Positions 44,959 through 54,184 of a stretch of DNA of 64,000 nt are shown here, one piece after another. This DNA is from Rhodococcus sp. B7740 (GTDB lineage: Bacteria > Actinomycetota > Actinomycetes > Mycobacteriales > Mycobacteriaceae): assembly GCF_000954115.1 (NCBI RefSeq), contig NZ_CP010797.1:4154001-4218000 (forward strand), given 5' to 3'. Both the position numbers and the translations under genes were made by a program. Within the stretch, counting starts at the first letter, position 1. Every line of letters starts with the position of its first letter. Under the pieces are notes generated by a model that saw only the letters and a list, made by a program, of their open reading frames with translations, did no database searches and was not told the DNA's origin.

Positions 44959-45959
44959 ACCGTGACCGCCTTGCTGAGATCGGGAGCATCGTTCCACTGC
45001 AGCCGGTCCATCGCGTCGAGTACGCGGTCGGCGGACGGCAGGTGGAAGTGCTCGAGTTTCGGTGCAGGGTAGGGAATATCGAGTCCGGCAACGCGGAGTA
45101 CAGGGGCGTGCAGGTGATGGAAGCAGCGCTCGGATACGCGTGAGGCGATCTCGGCAGCGACGCCGGCGAAGCCCTGCGCCTCCTGAATCACGATGCAGCG
45201 TCCGGTCTTACGAACCGAGGCCGCGACGGTCTCGTCGTCGAACGGATTGAGCGATCGCAGATCGATCACCTCGACGCTCCGGCCGTCCTCGGCCGCGAAT
45301 TCCGCGGACTGCATGGCGACCGACACGGTGGGTCCGTAGGCGAGAAGCGTGACGTCGGTACCGCCTCTGCGTACGACCGCCGTGCCGATCGGCTCGGTCT
45401 TTCCCAATTCGATGTCGTCCTTGGAGAAGTACAGCCGTTTCGGTTCGAGGAAGATCACCGGATCGGGATCCGCGATGGCGTCGCGCATCAGTGAGTAGGC
45501 GTCGGCGACGGTGGACGGGGAGACGACTTTCAAACCTGGGGTGTGCGTGTAGTAGGCCTCGGACGAGTCGCAATGATGCTCGACGCCGCCGATGCCGCCC
45601 GCGAACGGGATGCGAATGACCATCGGGGCGGTGAGCAAGCCACGAGTTCTGTTGCGCAGCTTGGCCACATGGGAGACGATCTGCTCGAATGCCGGGTAGG
45701 CGAAGGCGTCGAACTGCATCTCGACGACGGGCTTGTAGCCCGACATCGCCATTCCGATCGCGAATCCCACGATGCCCGACTCGGCGAGCGGGGTGTCGAA
45801 GCAGCGGTCGTCGCCGAAGTCGCGGGTCAATCCGTCGGTGACGCGAAAGACGCCGCCGAGCGTGCCGACGTCCTCGCCGAAGACGACGACCTTCTCGTCC
45901 TCGGTCAACGCATCGCGCAGGGCGGCGTTGAGGGCTCCGGCCATGGTGATCGTGGTCAT
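44955..45959 (-). CDS. bkdB: 2-oxoacid dehydrogenase E1 beta subunit, branched-chain type
   Basis: 334 residues from the ATG at 45959. Transketolase-type fold with FGEDVGTLGGVFRVT, the VVEMQFDAFAYPAFEQIV stretch and PYPAPKLEHFHLP near the C-terminus, as in 2-oxoisovalerate dehydrogenase beta subunits. It is translationally coupled to E1 alpha (four-base overlap) and to E2. E1 decarboxylates branched-chain 2-oxoacids with thiamine diphosphate. Pyruvate as substrate cannot be ruled out from sequence, but the AsnC regulator and E2 type favour branched-chain acids. Confidence 0.92.
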   Translation of the reverse strand: MTTITMAGALNAALRDALTEDEKVVVFGEDVGTLGGVFRVTDGLTRDFGDDRCFDTPLAESGIVGFAIGMAMSGYKPVVEMQFDAFAYPAFEQIVSHVAKLRNRTRGLLTAPMVIRIPFAGGIGGVEHHCDSSEAYYTHTPGLKVVSPSTVADAYSLMRDAIADPDPVIFLEPKRLYFSKDDIELGKTEPIGTAVVRRGGTDVTLLAYGPTVSVAMQSAEFAAEDGRSVEVIDLRSLNPFDDETVAASVRKTGRCIVIQEAQGFAGVAAEIASRVSERCFHHLHAPVLRVAGLDIPYPAPKLEHFHLPSADRVLDAMDRLQWNDAPDLSKAVTV

Positions 45960-47071
45960 GACAGTTCTCCTGCAGCGATTTCGGCGGCGACCTGATTGCG
46001 CTGTTCGGTCAGTCCGGGGGTGGGGGAGGAGTAGACGAACCGGAACAGATCCTCGGGGTCGACGTCCTGCTCGACGTTCATGCCGGCGCGAAGTGCTGCG
46101 GCGTCGGCGTCGGCGGAGACGGTCATCTGCTCGCGGAGCTCGTCGGTGAGGATGCCTCGGCCTTCGAGGTAGGAATCCAAGCGCGAGAGCGGATCTCGGG
46201 CCAACCATCCTTCGACCTCGTCGGCTTTGCGGTAGCGGGTGGCGTCGTCGGCGTTGGTGTGGGCGTCCATGCGGTAGGTGTGCGCCTCGACGACCACCGG
46301 TCCCTTGCCCGCGCGGACGTACTTCACTGCCTCGTCCATGACGGCCATCATCGCGACGGGGTCGTTGCCGTCGACCTGTTCGCTACCGATGCCGTAGCCG
46401 ACGCCCTTGTGCGACAACGACGGAGCCGCGCTCTGACGCGCGAGCGGAACGCTGATCGCAAAACCATTGTTCTGGACCAGGAAGATGACCGGGGCCCGGA
46501 AGACGGCGGCGAAGTTCAGGGCCTCGTGGAAGTCGCCCTCGCTGGTTGCGCCGTCTCCGCAGAACGCCAGGGCGATGGTGTCTCGTCCCTGCTTGGCCTC
46601 GGCGTACGCGAAACCGGTCGCGTGCAGCAATTGTGTTGCCAGCGGTGTGCATTGGGGAGCGACCTTGTAGGCGGCCGGGTCGTAACCACAGTGCCAGTAG
46701 CCTGCGAGCATACCGAGCAACTCCACCTGGTCGATGCCTCGCGCCGCGAGAGCCATCGAGTCTCGGTATGTCGGGAACATCCAGTCCTGCTCACCCAGGC
46801 AGAGGGCTGCGGCGATCTGGCAAGCTTCCTGTCCACGCGAGGAGGGATAGACCGCGAGCCGGCCTTGCTTGGTCAATGCCGTTGCCTGCTGGTCGAATCG
46901 GCGGCCGTGCACCATCGAGCGATACATCTCCAGCAGCCGTTCGTCGGACGGGCGCGCATACCGTGCGGCGCTGTCGACGCCTGTGCCGTCGGGTGCGAGA
47001 TACTGCACGGGACGGTCGGCGGGCATGAACTGTTGATAGGACGTTGCCGGAACCTTCTCGACGGTCGTCAT
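45956..47071 (-). CDS. bkdA: 2-oxoacid dehydrogenase E1 alpha subunit, branched-chain type
   Basis: 371 residues. The thiamine diphosphate motif is visible from about residue 170 (GDGATSEGDFHEALNFA, then NN). SRGQEACQIAAALCL and the YRMDAHTNADDATRYR phosphorylation-loop-like stretch fit branched-chain E1 alpha. It is the first gene of bkdABC-lpdA. Its promoter lies in the 158-base gap shared with the divergent AsnC gene. Confidence 0.93.
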   Translation of the reverse strand: MTTVEKVPATSYQQFMPADRPVQYLAPDGTGVDSAARYARPSDERLLEMYRSMVHGRRFDQQATALTKQGRLAVYPSSRGQEACQIAAALCLGEQDWMFPTYRDSMALAARGIDQVELLGMLAGYWHCGYDPAAYKVAPQCTPLATQLLHATGFAYAEAKQGRDTIALAFCGDGATSEGDFHEALNFAAVFRAPVIFLVQNNGFAISVPLARQSAAPSLSHKGVGYGIGSEQVDGNDPVAMMAVMDEAVKYVRAGKGPVVVEAHTYRMDAHTNADDATRYRKADEVEGWLARDPLSRLDSYLEGRGILTDELREQMTVSADADAAALRAGMNVEQDVDPEDLFRFVYSSPTPGLTEQRNQVAAEIAAGELS

Positions 47072-47151
47072 GGCGCACTCTCCTGAAATCGGCTTGTACG
47101 GCGATTCTGGCCGATTCGGTGAGGAAGAAGTCCTATGGTCGTAGAATTGCA

Positions 47152-47192
47152 GACATATGGCTACCGATCCTCGCGTGCACCAGCGATATGTC
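47152..47192. promoter_or_regulatory. inverted GACATAT/ATATGTC pair in bkd/AsnC gap
   Basis: GACATAT at 47152-47158 and ATATGTC at 47186-47192 are inverted, 27 bases apart. CGATATGTC also occurs at 49092, before the second AsnC gene. AsnC/Lrp regulators bind such spaced pairs; this is a candidate site only. Confidence 0.4.
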
Positions 47193-47229
47193 CGATCTGT
47201 GCATAGAACGACCAGGTAGGAGCGGACGA

Positions 47230-47715
47230 ATGGACGACGTCTCGAGGCGTGTGGAGCTGGACGACACCGATCGGCGCATCCTCACCGAGTTGACCGCCGA
47301 CGGTCGGGTCTCGATGCGGGTACTGGCCGATCGATTGAATCTCTCTCGTGCACATACGTATACGCGTGTCGATCGGTTGAAGGACTCGGGGGTCATCGAG
47401 CGGTTCACCGTGCAGGTCGACCATGCGGCGTCAGGGCTGGGGACCTCTGCGTTCATTGCGCTGTCCATCCGGCAGGATTCGTGGCGGACCGTGTCCGAGG
47501 GTTTGCGTGCAATGGAATTCGTCGACCATTTCAGTTTGCTCGGTGGCGATTTCGACGTCTTGGTGCTCATCAGGACTCCCGACAACGAGAGTTTGCGGCA
47601 GGTGGTGCTGGAGGGTTTGCAATCACTCGACGGAGTCCGCGCGACTCGCACGTGGCTGATCTTCGACGAGGACCGAGGCGGTCTGGGACGCACGACGCCG
47701 CCCACCGAACGCTGA
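47230..47715 (+). CDS. Lrp/AsnC-family regulator of the branched-chain dehydrogenase operon
   Basis: 161 residues from the ATG at 47230 with a GGAG site. N-terminal helix-turn-helix (RILTELTADGRVSMRVLADRLNLSRAHTYTRVDRL) and a C-terminal RAM domain ending near residue 150. It is divergent from bkdA, a common BkdR arrangement in which a branched-chain amino or oxo acid is the effector. The last codons and stop form part of the terminator at 47694. Confidence 0.88.
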   Translation: MDDVSRRVELDDTDRRILTELTADGRVSMRVLADRLNLSRAHTYTRVDRLKDSGVIERFTVQVDHAASGLGTSAFIALSIRQDSWRTVSEGLRAMEFVDHFSLLGGDFDVLVLIRTPDNESLRQVVLEGLQSLDGVRATRTWLIFDEDRGGLGRTTPPTER

Positions 47716-47729
47716 CGGTGGGCGGCGTC
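47694..47729. terminator. perfect 14-bp hairpin, bidirectional terminator
   Basis: GACGCCGCCCACCG and CGGTGGGCGGCGTC pair perfectly around the 8-base loop AACGCTGA, which contains the AsnC stop codon. The hairpin separates this gene from the convergent hppD. It is very stable and lacks a T-run. Confidence 0.7.
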
Positions 47730-47743
47730 GAACAGATCACGAG

Positions 47744-49035
<1,292 letters not shown>

Positions 49036-49128
49036 CGTTTCTACTGTCTCAGCTGTACAGATAGCGCAGACAATCTCTCGTTCTGCTATACGATATGTCT
49101 AGAAAATACGATGCCACCGAGGTGCACG

Positions 49129-49641
49129 ATGGAACCGACGCTCGACAAGCTGGACCGCGCAATACTCACTGCGCTGCAGGACAATTCGAGAATCGGCGTG
49201 CTCGAGCTGTCACGGAACCTCGGGGTGGCACGGGCGACGGTGACAGCGAGGCTTCAACGGCTGGAGGACAGCGGTGTCATCACCGGATACCGACCGCGAA
49301 TCGGCTTGGCTGCAGCAGGTTACGGGGTCCAGGCGTTCGTCACTTTGGAGATCGCGCAAGGTGCGCTCGGTGACGTCGTCGCTGTGCTCGAGCAGATCCC
49401 CGGCGTCCTGGAAGCCTTTGCCACCACGGGTGCCGGTGATGTGTTGTGCCGAGTCGCGGCTGCCTCGCACGACGATCTGCAACGAACTCTGATCGTACTC
49501 AACCAGTCTCGTACGATCGCCCGGTCGACGAGTGTGGTGGTGCTTTCGGAACTGGTCGAGTTCCGAACGATGCCGCTGCTGAACACCGCGGAGACCGATC
49601 GAACGCCGAAAGCCCCTGCCTACCGACCCTCGCGTGAATAG
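49129..49641 (+). CDS. Lrp/AsnC-family regulator next to hppD
   Basis: 170 residues from the ATG at 49129 (GAGG upstream); an ATG 18 bases earlier is possible. The helix-turn-helix spans about 7-58 (ALQDNSRIGVLELSRNLGVARATVTARLQRL). The RAM domain follows to about residue 150. Divergent from hppD with a shared 179-base promoter region, it probably controls tyrosine catabolism with an aromatic amino acid as effector. It ends seven bases from the convergent fumarylacetoacetase. Confidence 0.85.
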   Translation: MEPTLDKLDRAILTALQDNSRIGVLELSRNLGVARATVTARLQRLEDSGVITGYRPRIGLAAAGYGVQAFVTLEIAQGALGDVVAVLEQIPGVLEAFATTGAGDVLCRVAAASHDDLQRTLIVLNQSRTIARSTSVVVLSELVEFRTMPLLNTAETDRTPKAPAYRPSRE

Positions 49642-49648
49642 CAGTCGT

Positions 49649-50815
49649 TCAGGCCGGCGTGATCCGGCCCCGGACGTCTCCGAAGCCGATGCGCGAACCG
49701 TTCGGCCCAGGAGCGCTCGCGGCAATGACGACCTCGTCGCCGTCCTCGAGGAAGGTGCGGGTCTCCGCGCCGAGTGACACCGGTTCCTTACCACCCCAGG
49801 TGAGTTCGATGAAGGCACCGCGCTGATCCTTCTCGGGTCCAGAGATGGTGCCCGAGGCGAACAGGTCACCGGTTCGGCTGGTTGCGCCGTTGACGGTCTC
49901 GTGCGCCAGCATCTGCGCCGGCGACCAGTACATCGCACTGTAGGGCGGGTGGGAAACGGCATGGCCGTTCCACGAGACCGTCAGATCGATGTCCAAAGCC
50001 CACGAACGAGATTCGCGGAGGTACTCGAGCGGCTCCGGATCCTGAACCGGCGTCGATGTTCGCGCGTGTTCGAGCGCGAGCAGGGGAACCACCCACGGTG
50101 AGATGGACGTCGCGAAACTCTTGCCGAGATTCGGCCCCAGCGGCACGTACTCCCAGGCCTGGATGTCGCGAGCCGACCAGTCGTTGACGACGACGGCACC
50201 GAACACGTGCTTGGAGAACCGATCCGGCGGTATGGGCCCGTCGGACGGAACACCGACGACGAACCCCATCTCGGCCTCGATATCCAGTCGCCGACTCGGA
50301 CCGAACGTGGGCGACGCCTCGTCGGGTGCCTTGCGCTGACCGCACGGCCTCCTGACGTCGGTACCGGAGACGAACACCGTGCCGGCCCGGCCGTGATAAG
50401 CAACGGGCAGGTGCTTCCAATTCGGTAGCAGCGGTTCGGCATCGGGGCGAAAGAGTCTACCGAGGTTGGACGCGTGGTGCTCGGAGGCGTAGAAGTCCAC
50501 GTAGTCGGCCACCTCGAACGGCAGGTGCATCGTGACATCGGAAACGGACACGATTGCGTCCGTGGGGGTGGTGCCATTGATGAGCATGTCGGTGACGGAC
50601 GTGCGCACCTCCACCCAGCGGGTGCGTCCACGGGACATGAACGCATTGAGGCTGGGCGAGGCGAAATCACGATCGTCCACAGCGACGGATAGATCGATCA
50701 CGGTGTCGCCGTAGCGAACTCCCACACGTGCGTCGGTACCGGGAGTGCTGAAGATGCCATAGGGGAGGTTGTCGATTCCGAACTCGGAATCGGCGGGGAT
50801 GTCGATGTGCGTCAT
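49649..50815 (-). CDS. fahA: fumarylacetoacetase
   Basis: 388 residues from the ATG at 50815. N-terminal small domain, then the FAH catalytic domain with HASNLGRLFRPD, the YHGRAGTVFVSGTDVRRP stretch, metal-site DIEAEMGFVVG and NDWSARDIQAWEYVPLGP. The enzyme splits fumarylacetoacetate into fumarate and acetoacetate. The start lies 31 bases from the 262-residue gene, and it is the last gene of the hmg operon. Confidence 0.94.
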   Translation of the reverse strand: MTHIDIPADSEFGIDNLPYGIFSTPGTDARVGVRYGDTVIDLSVAVDDRDFASPSLNAFMSRGRTRWVEVRTSVTDMLINGTTPTDAIVSVSDVTMHLPFEVADYVDFYASEHHASNLGRLFRPDAEPLLPNWKHLPVAYHGRAGTVFVSGTDVRRPCGQRKAPDEASPTFGPSRRLDIEAEMGFVVGVPSDGPIPPDRFSKHVFGAVVVNDWSARDIQAWEYVPLGPNLGKSFATSISPWVVPLLALEHARTSTPVQDPEPLEYLRESRSWALDIDLTVSWNGHAVSHPPYSAMYWSPAQMLAHETVNGATSRTGDLFASGTISGPEKDQRGAFIELTWGGKEPVSLGAETRTFLEDGDEVVIAASAPGPNGSRIGFGDVRGRITPA

Positions 50816-50846
50816 GGACGGCGCTCCTGATGTACGGGGTTGAGGC

Positions 50847-51635
50847 TCACAGGGGTGGCACGAGGCCGAGGGCGACGAGATCGTCGAGGGGTTCGCGGAC
50901 GCTGCAGGTACCGAAGGAGGCGAAGGCGCGTTGGCCCTCGATCCCGGCGACGAGCCCGGCGAGGACGTCTGCATCGCGGATCGCCAAGATCTTCTCGAGC
51001 TCGCCGACTCGCGCGCCGCTGTGGGCGGCCTGCGCCGCGAGGATCACGTTGAGGAAGCCGTGTTGCTCGAACCCGTTGTCGGGATCGGTGTTACGGGCCG
51101 CATGGTGCAATCCCGCGGTGGCTTTGAAGTGGACCTCACGCTGCGCGGCCTCGTAGATGGACGCGGCGAGCTCCTGCTCGTCCGGGCACAGGTCGGCCGT
51201 GACGCCGCCGGTTCTGAATTTGGCGCGATACCCGAACTCGTCGACAGCGTCGAAGATGGCCTCTCGTCGGGCATCTCGGGGAATCTCGACGTAGATGTCG
51301 ATGTCCTGAACGATGGTGCGCAGGGCATCGATGTCGGTGCCGTCGGGGACTGCCACTTCGATGGCCACGACGGTCACCCCGGCCGTGCGGTCAGCGGCGC
51401 GTAGGCCGGCCTCGACACTGCCTGGTCCGGCAGGTGCGGTCAACGCCACCTCCATCCGGGTACCCAGGTCGAGTTCGGTCACCCGGTCCATGGGAACGAC
51501 CAGCGGGCCCACCAGGTCGGCGAAGGCGCTGGCCCGGTACTCGAGGTGTTGTGCCACAGCAACATCGAGCGGCGCATTGCCGGGAGGGAAGACAGCGGCG
51601 TCGTCGCACAGACGATGGAGGAACTTCGGGATCAT
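50847..51635 (-). CDS. conserved protein of the homogentisate operon, function unknown
   Basis: 262 residues from the ATG at 51635, which overlaps the hmgA stop by four bases. I do not recognise a named family. Visible features: FLHRLCDDAAVFPPGNAPLDVAV at the N-terminus, a Rossmann or TIM-like alternation of strands and helices, and AKFRTGGVTADLCPDEQELA followed by HFKATAGLHHA and HGFLNVILAAQAAH. Conserved His, Lys and Arg residues suggest an enzyme, perhaps a TIM-barrel type. Placement between hmgA and fahA suggests a step around maleylacetoacetate handling, but this is inference. Confidence 0.7.
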   Translation of the reverse strand: MIPKFLHRLCDDAAVFPPGNAPLDVAVAQHLEYRASAFADLVGPLVVPMDRVTELDLGTRMEVALTAPAGPGSVEAGLRAADRTAGVTVVAIEVAVPDGTDIDALRTIVQDIDIYVEIPRDARREAIFDAVDEFGYRAKFRTGGVTADLCPDEQELAASIYEAAQREVHFKATAGLHHAARNTDPDNGFEQHGFLNVILAAQAAHSGARVGELEKILAIRDADVLAGLVAGIEGQRAFASFGTCSVREPLDDLVALGLVPPL

Positions 51636-52825
51636 CGGTTCGGTCCCCGGCCGGCCCACGTCCAGGCATAGCCGGTGTCCTCGCACGCGAGCGCACCTTC
51701 GCCGAGCTCGAGCGGGCGGAACGTATCGACCATGACGGCCAGTTCGTCGAAGAACTCGGCACCGATGCTGCGTTCGTACGCACCGGGTTGCGGTCCGTGA
51801 GCGTGACCGCCCGGATGCACCGAGATCGATCCCTGACCGATCCCCGAGCCCTTACGGGCTTCGTAGTCGCCGCCGACGTAGAACATGATCTCGTCCGAGT
51901 CGACGTTGGAGTGGTAGTACGGCACCGGGATCGCCAGCGGGTGGTAGTCGACCTTCCGCGGAACGAAATTGCAGATCACGAAGTTGGCCCCCTCGAACGC
52001 CTGGTGCGCCGGTGGTGGTTGATGCACCCGTCCGGTGATCGGTTCGTAGTCGGAGATGTTGAACGTGTACGGGTACAGGCACCCGTCCCACCCCACCACG
52101 TCGAACGGATGCTGCGGGCAGACGTAGCGCGTTCCGACGATGCCCGTCGAACCACGATGTTTGACAAGCACTTCCACGTCCGTTCCCTCCGCGAGCAGGG
52201 GCTCGGATGGACCGTGCAGATCGCGCTCGCAGTAGGGCGCGTTCTCGAGCAGCTGGCCGAACTTCGACAGGAAGCGCTTCGGTGGCGCGATGTGGCTGTT
52301 GGCCTCGATGGCGTACGCGCGCAGGGTGCCGTCGGGAATCCAACGGTGCGTCGTCGAGCGCGGAATGAGTACGTAGTCACCCTGCTGTGCCTGGAGGGTT
52401 CCGAATACCGTTTCCACTGCAGTAGAACCGGATTCGATGTACACCATCTCGTCACCGATCGAATTGCGATACAGCGGTGAGGTTTTCGACGCGACGACAT
52501 AGGACAGTCTGACGTCGGCGTTACCGAGGACGAGTCGCCGGCCGGTGACGACGTCGGTGTCGGCGACGACGGAGTCCGGGAACAGCTCGTGCAACGTCAG
52601 GTGTCGCGGCTTCAGCGGATGGTTCGGCGTCGTCGATTGATCGGGAAGCTCCCAGACCGTGGCATCGACGATGGCCGAGGGAATGTGGCGGTGATAGAGG
52701 AGAGACGAGTCCGAGGAGAAGCCCTCTTCGCCCATCAGTTCCTCGAAGTAGAGGGTGCCCTCTGGAGTTCGATGCTGGGTGTGCCGCTTCGGCGGCACCG
52801 ATCCGAGCTGCCGGTAGTAGGCCAC
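51632..52825 (-). CDS. hmgA: homogentisate 1,2-dioxygenase
   Basis: 397 residues. Cupin-fold iron enzyme; the region with EVLVKHRGSTGIVGTRYV, HPFDVVGWDGCLYPYTFNI and the iron-site stretch PVPYYHSNVDSDEIMFYVGG is diagnostic, and HPGGHAHGPQPGAYE carries another His set. It opens the ring of homogentisate to maleylacetoacetate. The gene lies 72 bases downstream of the MarR gene and is preceded by an AT-rich near-palindrome. Confidence 0.94.
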   Translation of the reverse strand: MAYYRQLGSVPPKRHTQHRTPEGTLYFEELMGEEGFSSDSSLLYHRHIPSAIVDATVWELPDQSTTPNHPLKPRHLTLHELFPDSVVADTDVVTGRRLVLGNADVRLSYVVASKTSPLYRNSIGDEMVYIESGSTAVETVFGTLQAQQGDYVLIPRSTTHRWIPDGTLRAYAIEANSHIAPPKRFLSKFGQLLENAPYCERDLHGPSEPLLAEGTDVEVLVKHRGSTGIVGTRYVCPQHPFDVVGWDGCLYPYTFNISDYEPITGRVHQPPPAHQAFEGANFVICNFVPRKVDYHPLAIPVPYYHSNVDSDEIMFYVGGDYEARKGSGIGQGSISVHPGGHAHGPQPGAYERSIGAEFFDELAVMVDTFRPLELGEGALACEDTGYAWTWAGRGPNR

Positions 52826-52856
52826 GTCGTCGCTCCTGGGTCGAGTTCACCGGATG

Positions 52857-52874
52857 TAGTAAATACATTAACTA
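52857..52874. promoter_or_regulatory. probable MarR operator before hmgA
   Basis: TAGTAAATACATTAACTA matches its reverse complement at 14 of 18 positions. It lies in a strikingly AT-rich 30-base stretch 32 bases before the hmgA start, right behind the MarR gene. Confidence 0.6.
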
Positions 52875-52897
52875 TTTTGACGTGATCTACGCAACCG

Positions 52898-53425
52898 TCA
52901 GTTCCGTCCGCGGACGTCGAACTGGCTTCGATTCGTGATCAGCTTGGTCAACAACATCACCAGAATCCGCTGCTCGGGCTCGGTGAGCGCGCTGGCCCAC
53001 GCGTTCTCCCGCTCGTTCTGCTCGGCGAACGTCTCGACCATCTCTGCGTGACCACGATCGGTGAGGGCCAGGCGAACCGAACGCCCGTCGGACTCGTCGG
53101 GGGTGCTGACGAGCAAACCGCCCGCGATCAGGGATTTGGACAGGTTCGATACGGTCGCGCGACTCATACCGGTCAATTCGGCGGCCCGCTTCGGCTCGAT
53201 CGGACCCGCCAGCCACGTGACGAACATCAGCCGGAACGACGACCACGACCAGCCTCGCGGGCGATGAACCGTCGACTCCAGGTCGTACGTGACGATGTTC
53301 GACGCCCGGTTGAGCGTCAGTAGAACCTCTGTGGCCAGCTGATGCTCGAATCCGTACTTCCGGGCCAACGTGCTGTTGGCGGTCTCGATGAACGACCAGA
53401 AATCGGGCTCGGGTGAGTCGGTCAC
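52898..53425 (-). CDS. MarR-family transcriptional regulator of the homogentisate operon
   Basis: 175 residues from a GTG at 53425; an ATG at 53470 would give 190 residues and cannot be excluded. The winged helix-turn-helix contains PKRAAELTGMSRATVSNLSKSLIAGGLLV and DESDGRSVRLALTDRG, both classic MarR elements. It precedes hmgA on the same strand, so it probably represses hmgA-262aa-fahA and perhaps itself. Confidence 0.85.
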   Translation of the reverse strand: MTDSPEPDFWSFIETANSTLARKYGFEHQLATEVLLTLNRASNIVTYDLESTVHRPRGWSWSSFRLMFVTWLAGPIEPKRAAELTGMSRATVSNLSKSLIAGGLLVSTPDESDGRSVRLALTDRGHAEMVETFAEQNERENAWASALTEPEQRILVMLLTKLITNRSQFDVRGRN

Positions 53426-53519
53426 GGATTCACTGTAACCACGAAACCATCTGATCAACACCTTTATCATTTCGCTGGGCGCGATACGTGCCTCGTCCCG
53501 CAGGAGTCATGATGGACTC

Positions 53520-53729
53520 ATGAGCTCGAAGAACCTGTTCGGCGGCCCCCGGACCCTGCTGATCGTGGCCGCGGTGGTCGTCGTGATCGCACTCGTCGCT
53601 GCCGCCGCAACGCTGATCGTCCGCGCCGTGCTCGGGCCGCCCGAGGGCGAGAACAAGTTCGAGATTCAGGGGTACGCCGTCGTGCAGGTCGATCCCCAGG
53701 TCAGCGGCCTCGCGCTCGCCACACGTTAG
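53520..53729 (+). CDS. small single-pass membrane protein
   Basis: 69 residues. One long hydrophobic helix (about residues 12-37, LLIVAAVVVVIALVAAAATLIV) follows a short basic-neutral head, then a short soluble tail with ENKFEIQGYAVV. GGAG lies 12-15 bases before the ATG. The last 29 bases overlap the convergent 53701 gene. Such tiny proteins are easily mis-called, so it remains tentative. Confidence 0.5.
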   Translation: MSSKNLFGGPRTLLIVAAVVVVIALVAAAATLIVRAVLGPPEGENKFEIQGYAVVQVDPQVSGLALATR

Positions 53730-54030
53730 CCGACTCCGCGGCGACCTCAGGGTCGTGCGTCTGCTGAAAGTTGCGCCCGCCGCGGGCGAAGGTGTGCAGC
53801 GTCGCGGCCGGTACCCGATGTTCGGGAACGGGCTCGTCGGTCCACTCGCAGTCACGTACGAAGACCATGTTCGACGCCACCGCATCGGCGCTGTAGTCCT
53901 GGCGAAGCGGACCGGATATTCGGCCGAGGAAGTACTCGCCGCGCTCGGTACGCGTCCAGACCCAGGTGCCGTCCGCGACCTGCTCGAAGCGCTCGACCCG
54001 TCGTAGTGATCGTTCGTCGTCGGCCGCCAT
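53701..54030 (-). CDS. conserved hypothetical protein
   Basis: 109 residues from the ATG at 54030; the frame stays open to 54135, and GVERALTFGLC just upstream looks protein-like, so the true start may lie further out. The sequence GTWVWTRTERGEYFLGRISGP and ATLHTFARGGRNFQQTHD suggests a compact folded domain, but I do not recognise it. It is divergent from the dioxygenase at 54185. Confidence 0.5.
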   Translation of the reverse strand: MAADDERSLRRVERFEQVADGTWVWTRTERGEYFLGRISGPLRQDYSADAVASNMVFVRDCEWTDEPVPEHRVPAATLHTFARGGRNFQQTHDPEVAAESANVWRARGR

Positions 54031-54148
54031 CCCGCAGAGTCCGAAGGTGAGGGCACGTTCGACACCCCGGGCATCGGTGCGCGGTAGACGGCGTCCGGCA
54101 TAGGGCCGAGCGTAGCGATGCTGGCCAGAATGCACGATCGGTGCTAAC

Positions 54149-54160
54149 TTGAAGGTTCAA
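54149..54160. promoter_or_regulatory. TTGAA-GG-TTCAA palindrome before LigB-type dioxygenase
   Basis: A 12-base inverted repeat 24 bases before the dioxygenase ATG, with an adjacent CTTAAG. Position and size suit a MarR- or HxlR-type operator. Confidence 0.45.
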
Positions 54161-54184
54161 CTTAAGCAATTCGAAGGACCTGTC

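Noticed and set aside
53430..54101. 223-residue minus frame across the MarR promoter and two small genes
   Set aside because: Ser/Arg/Pro-rich shadow composition and conflict with three better genes.
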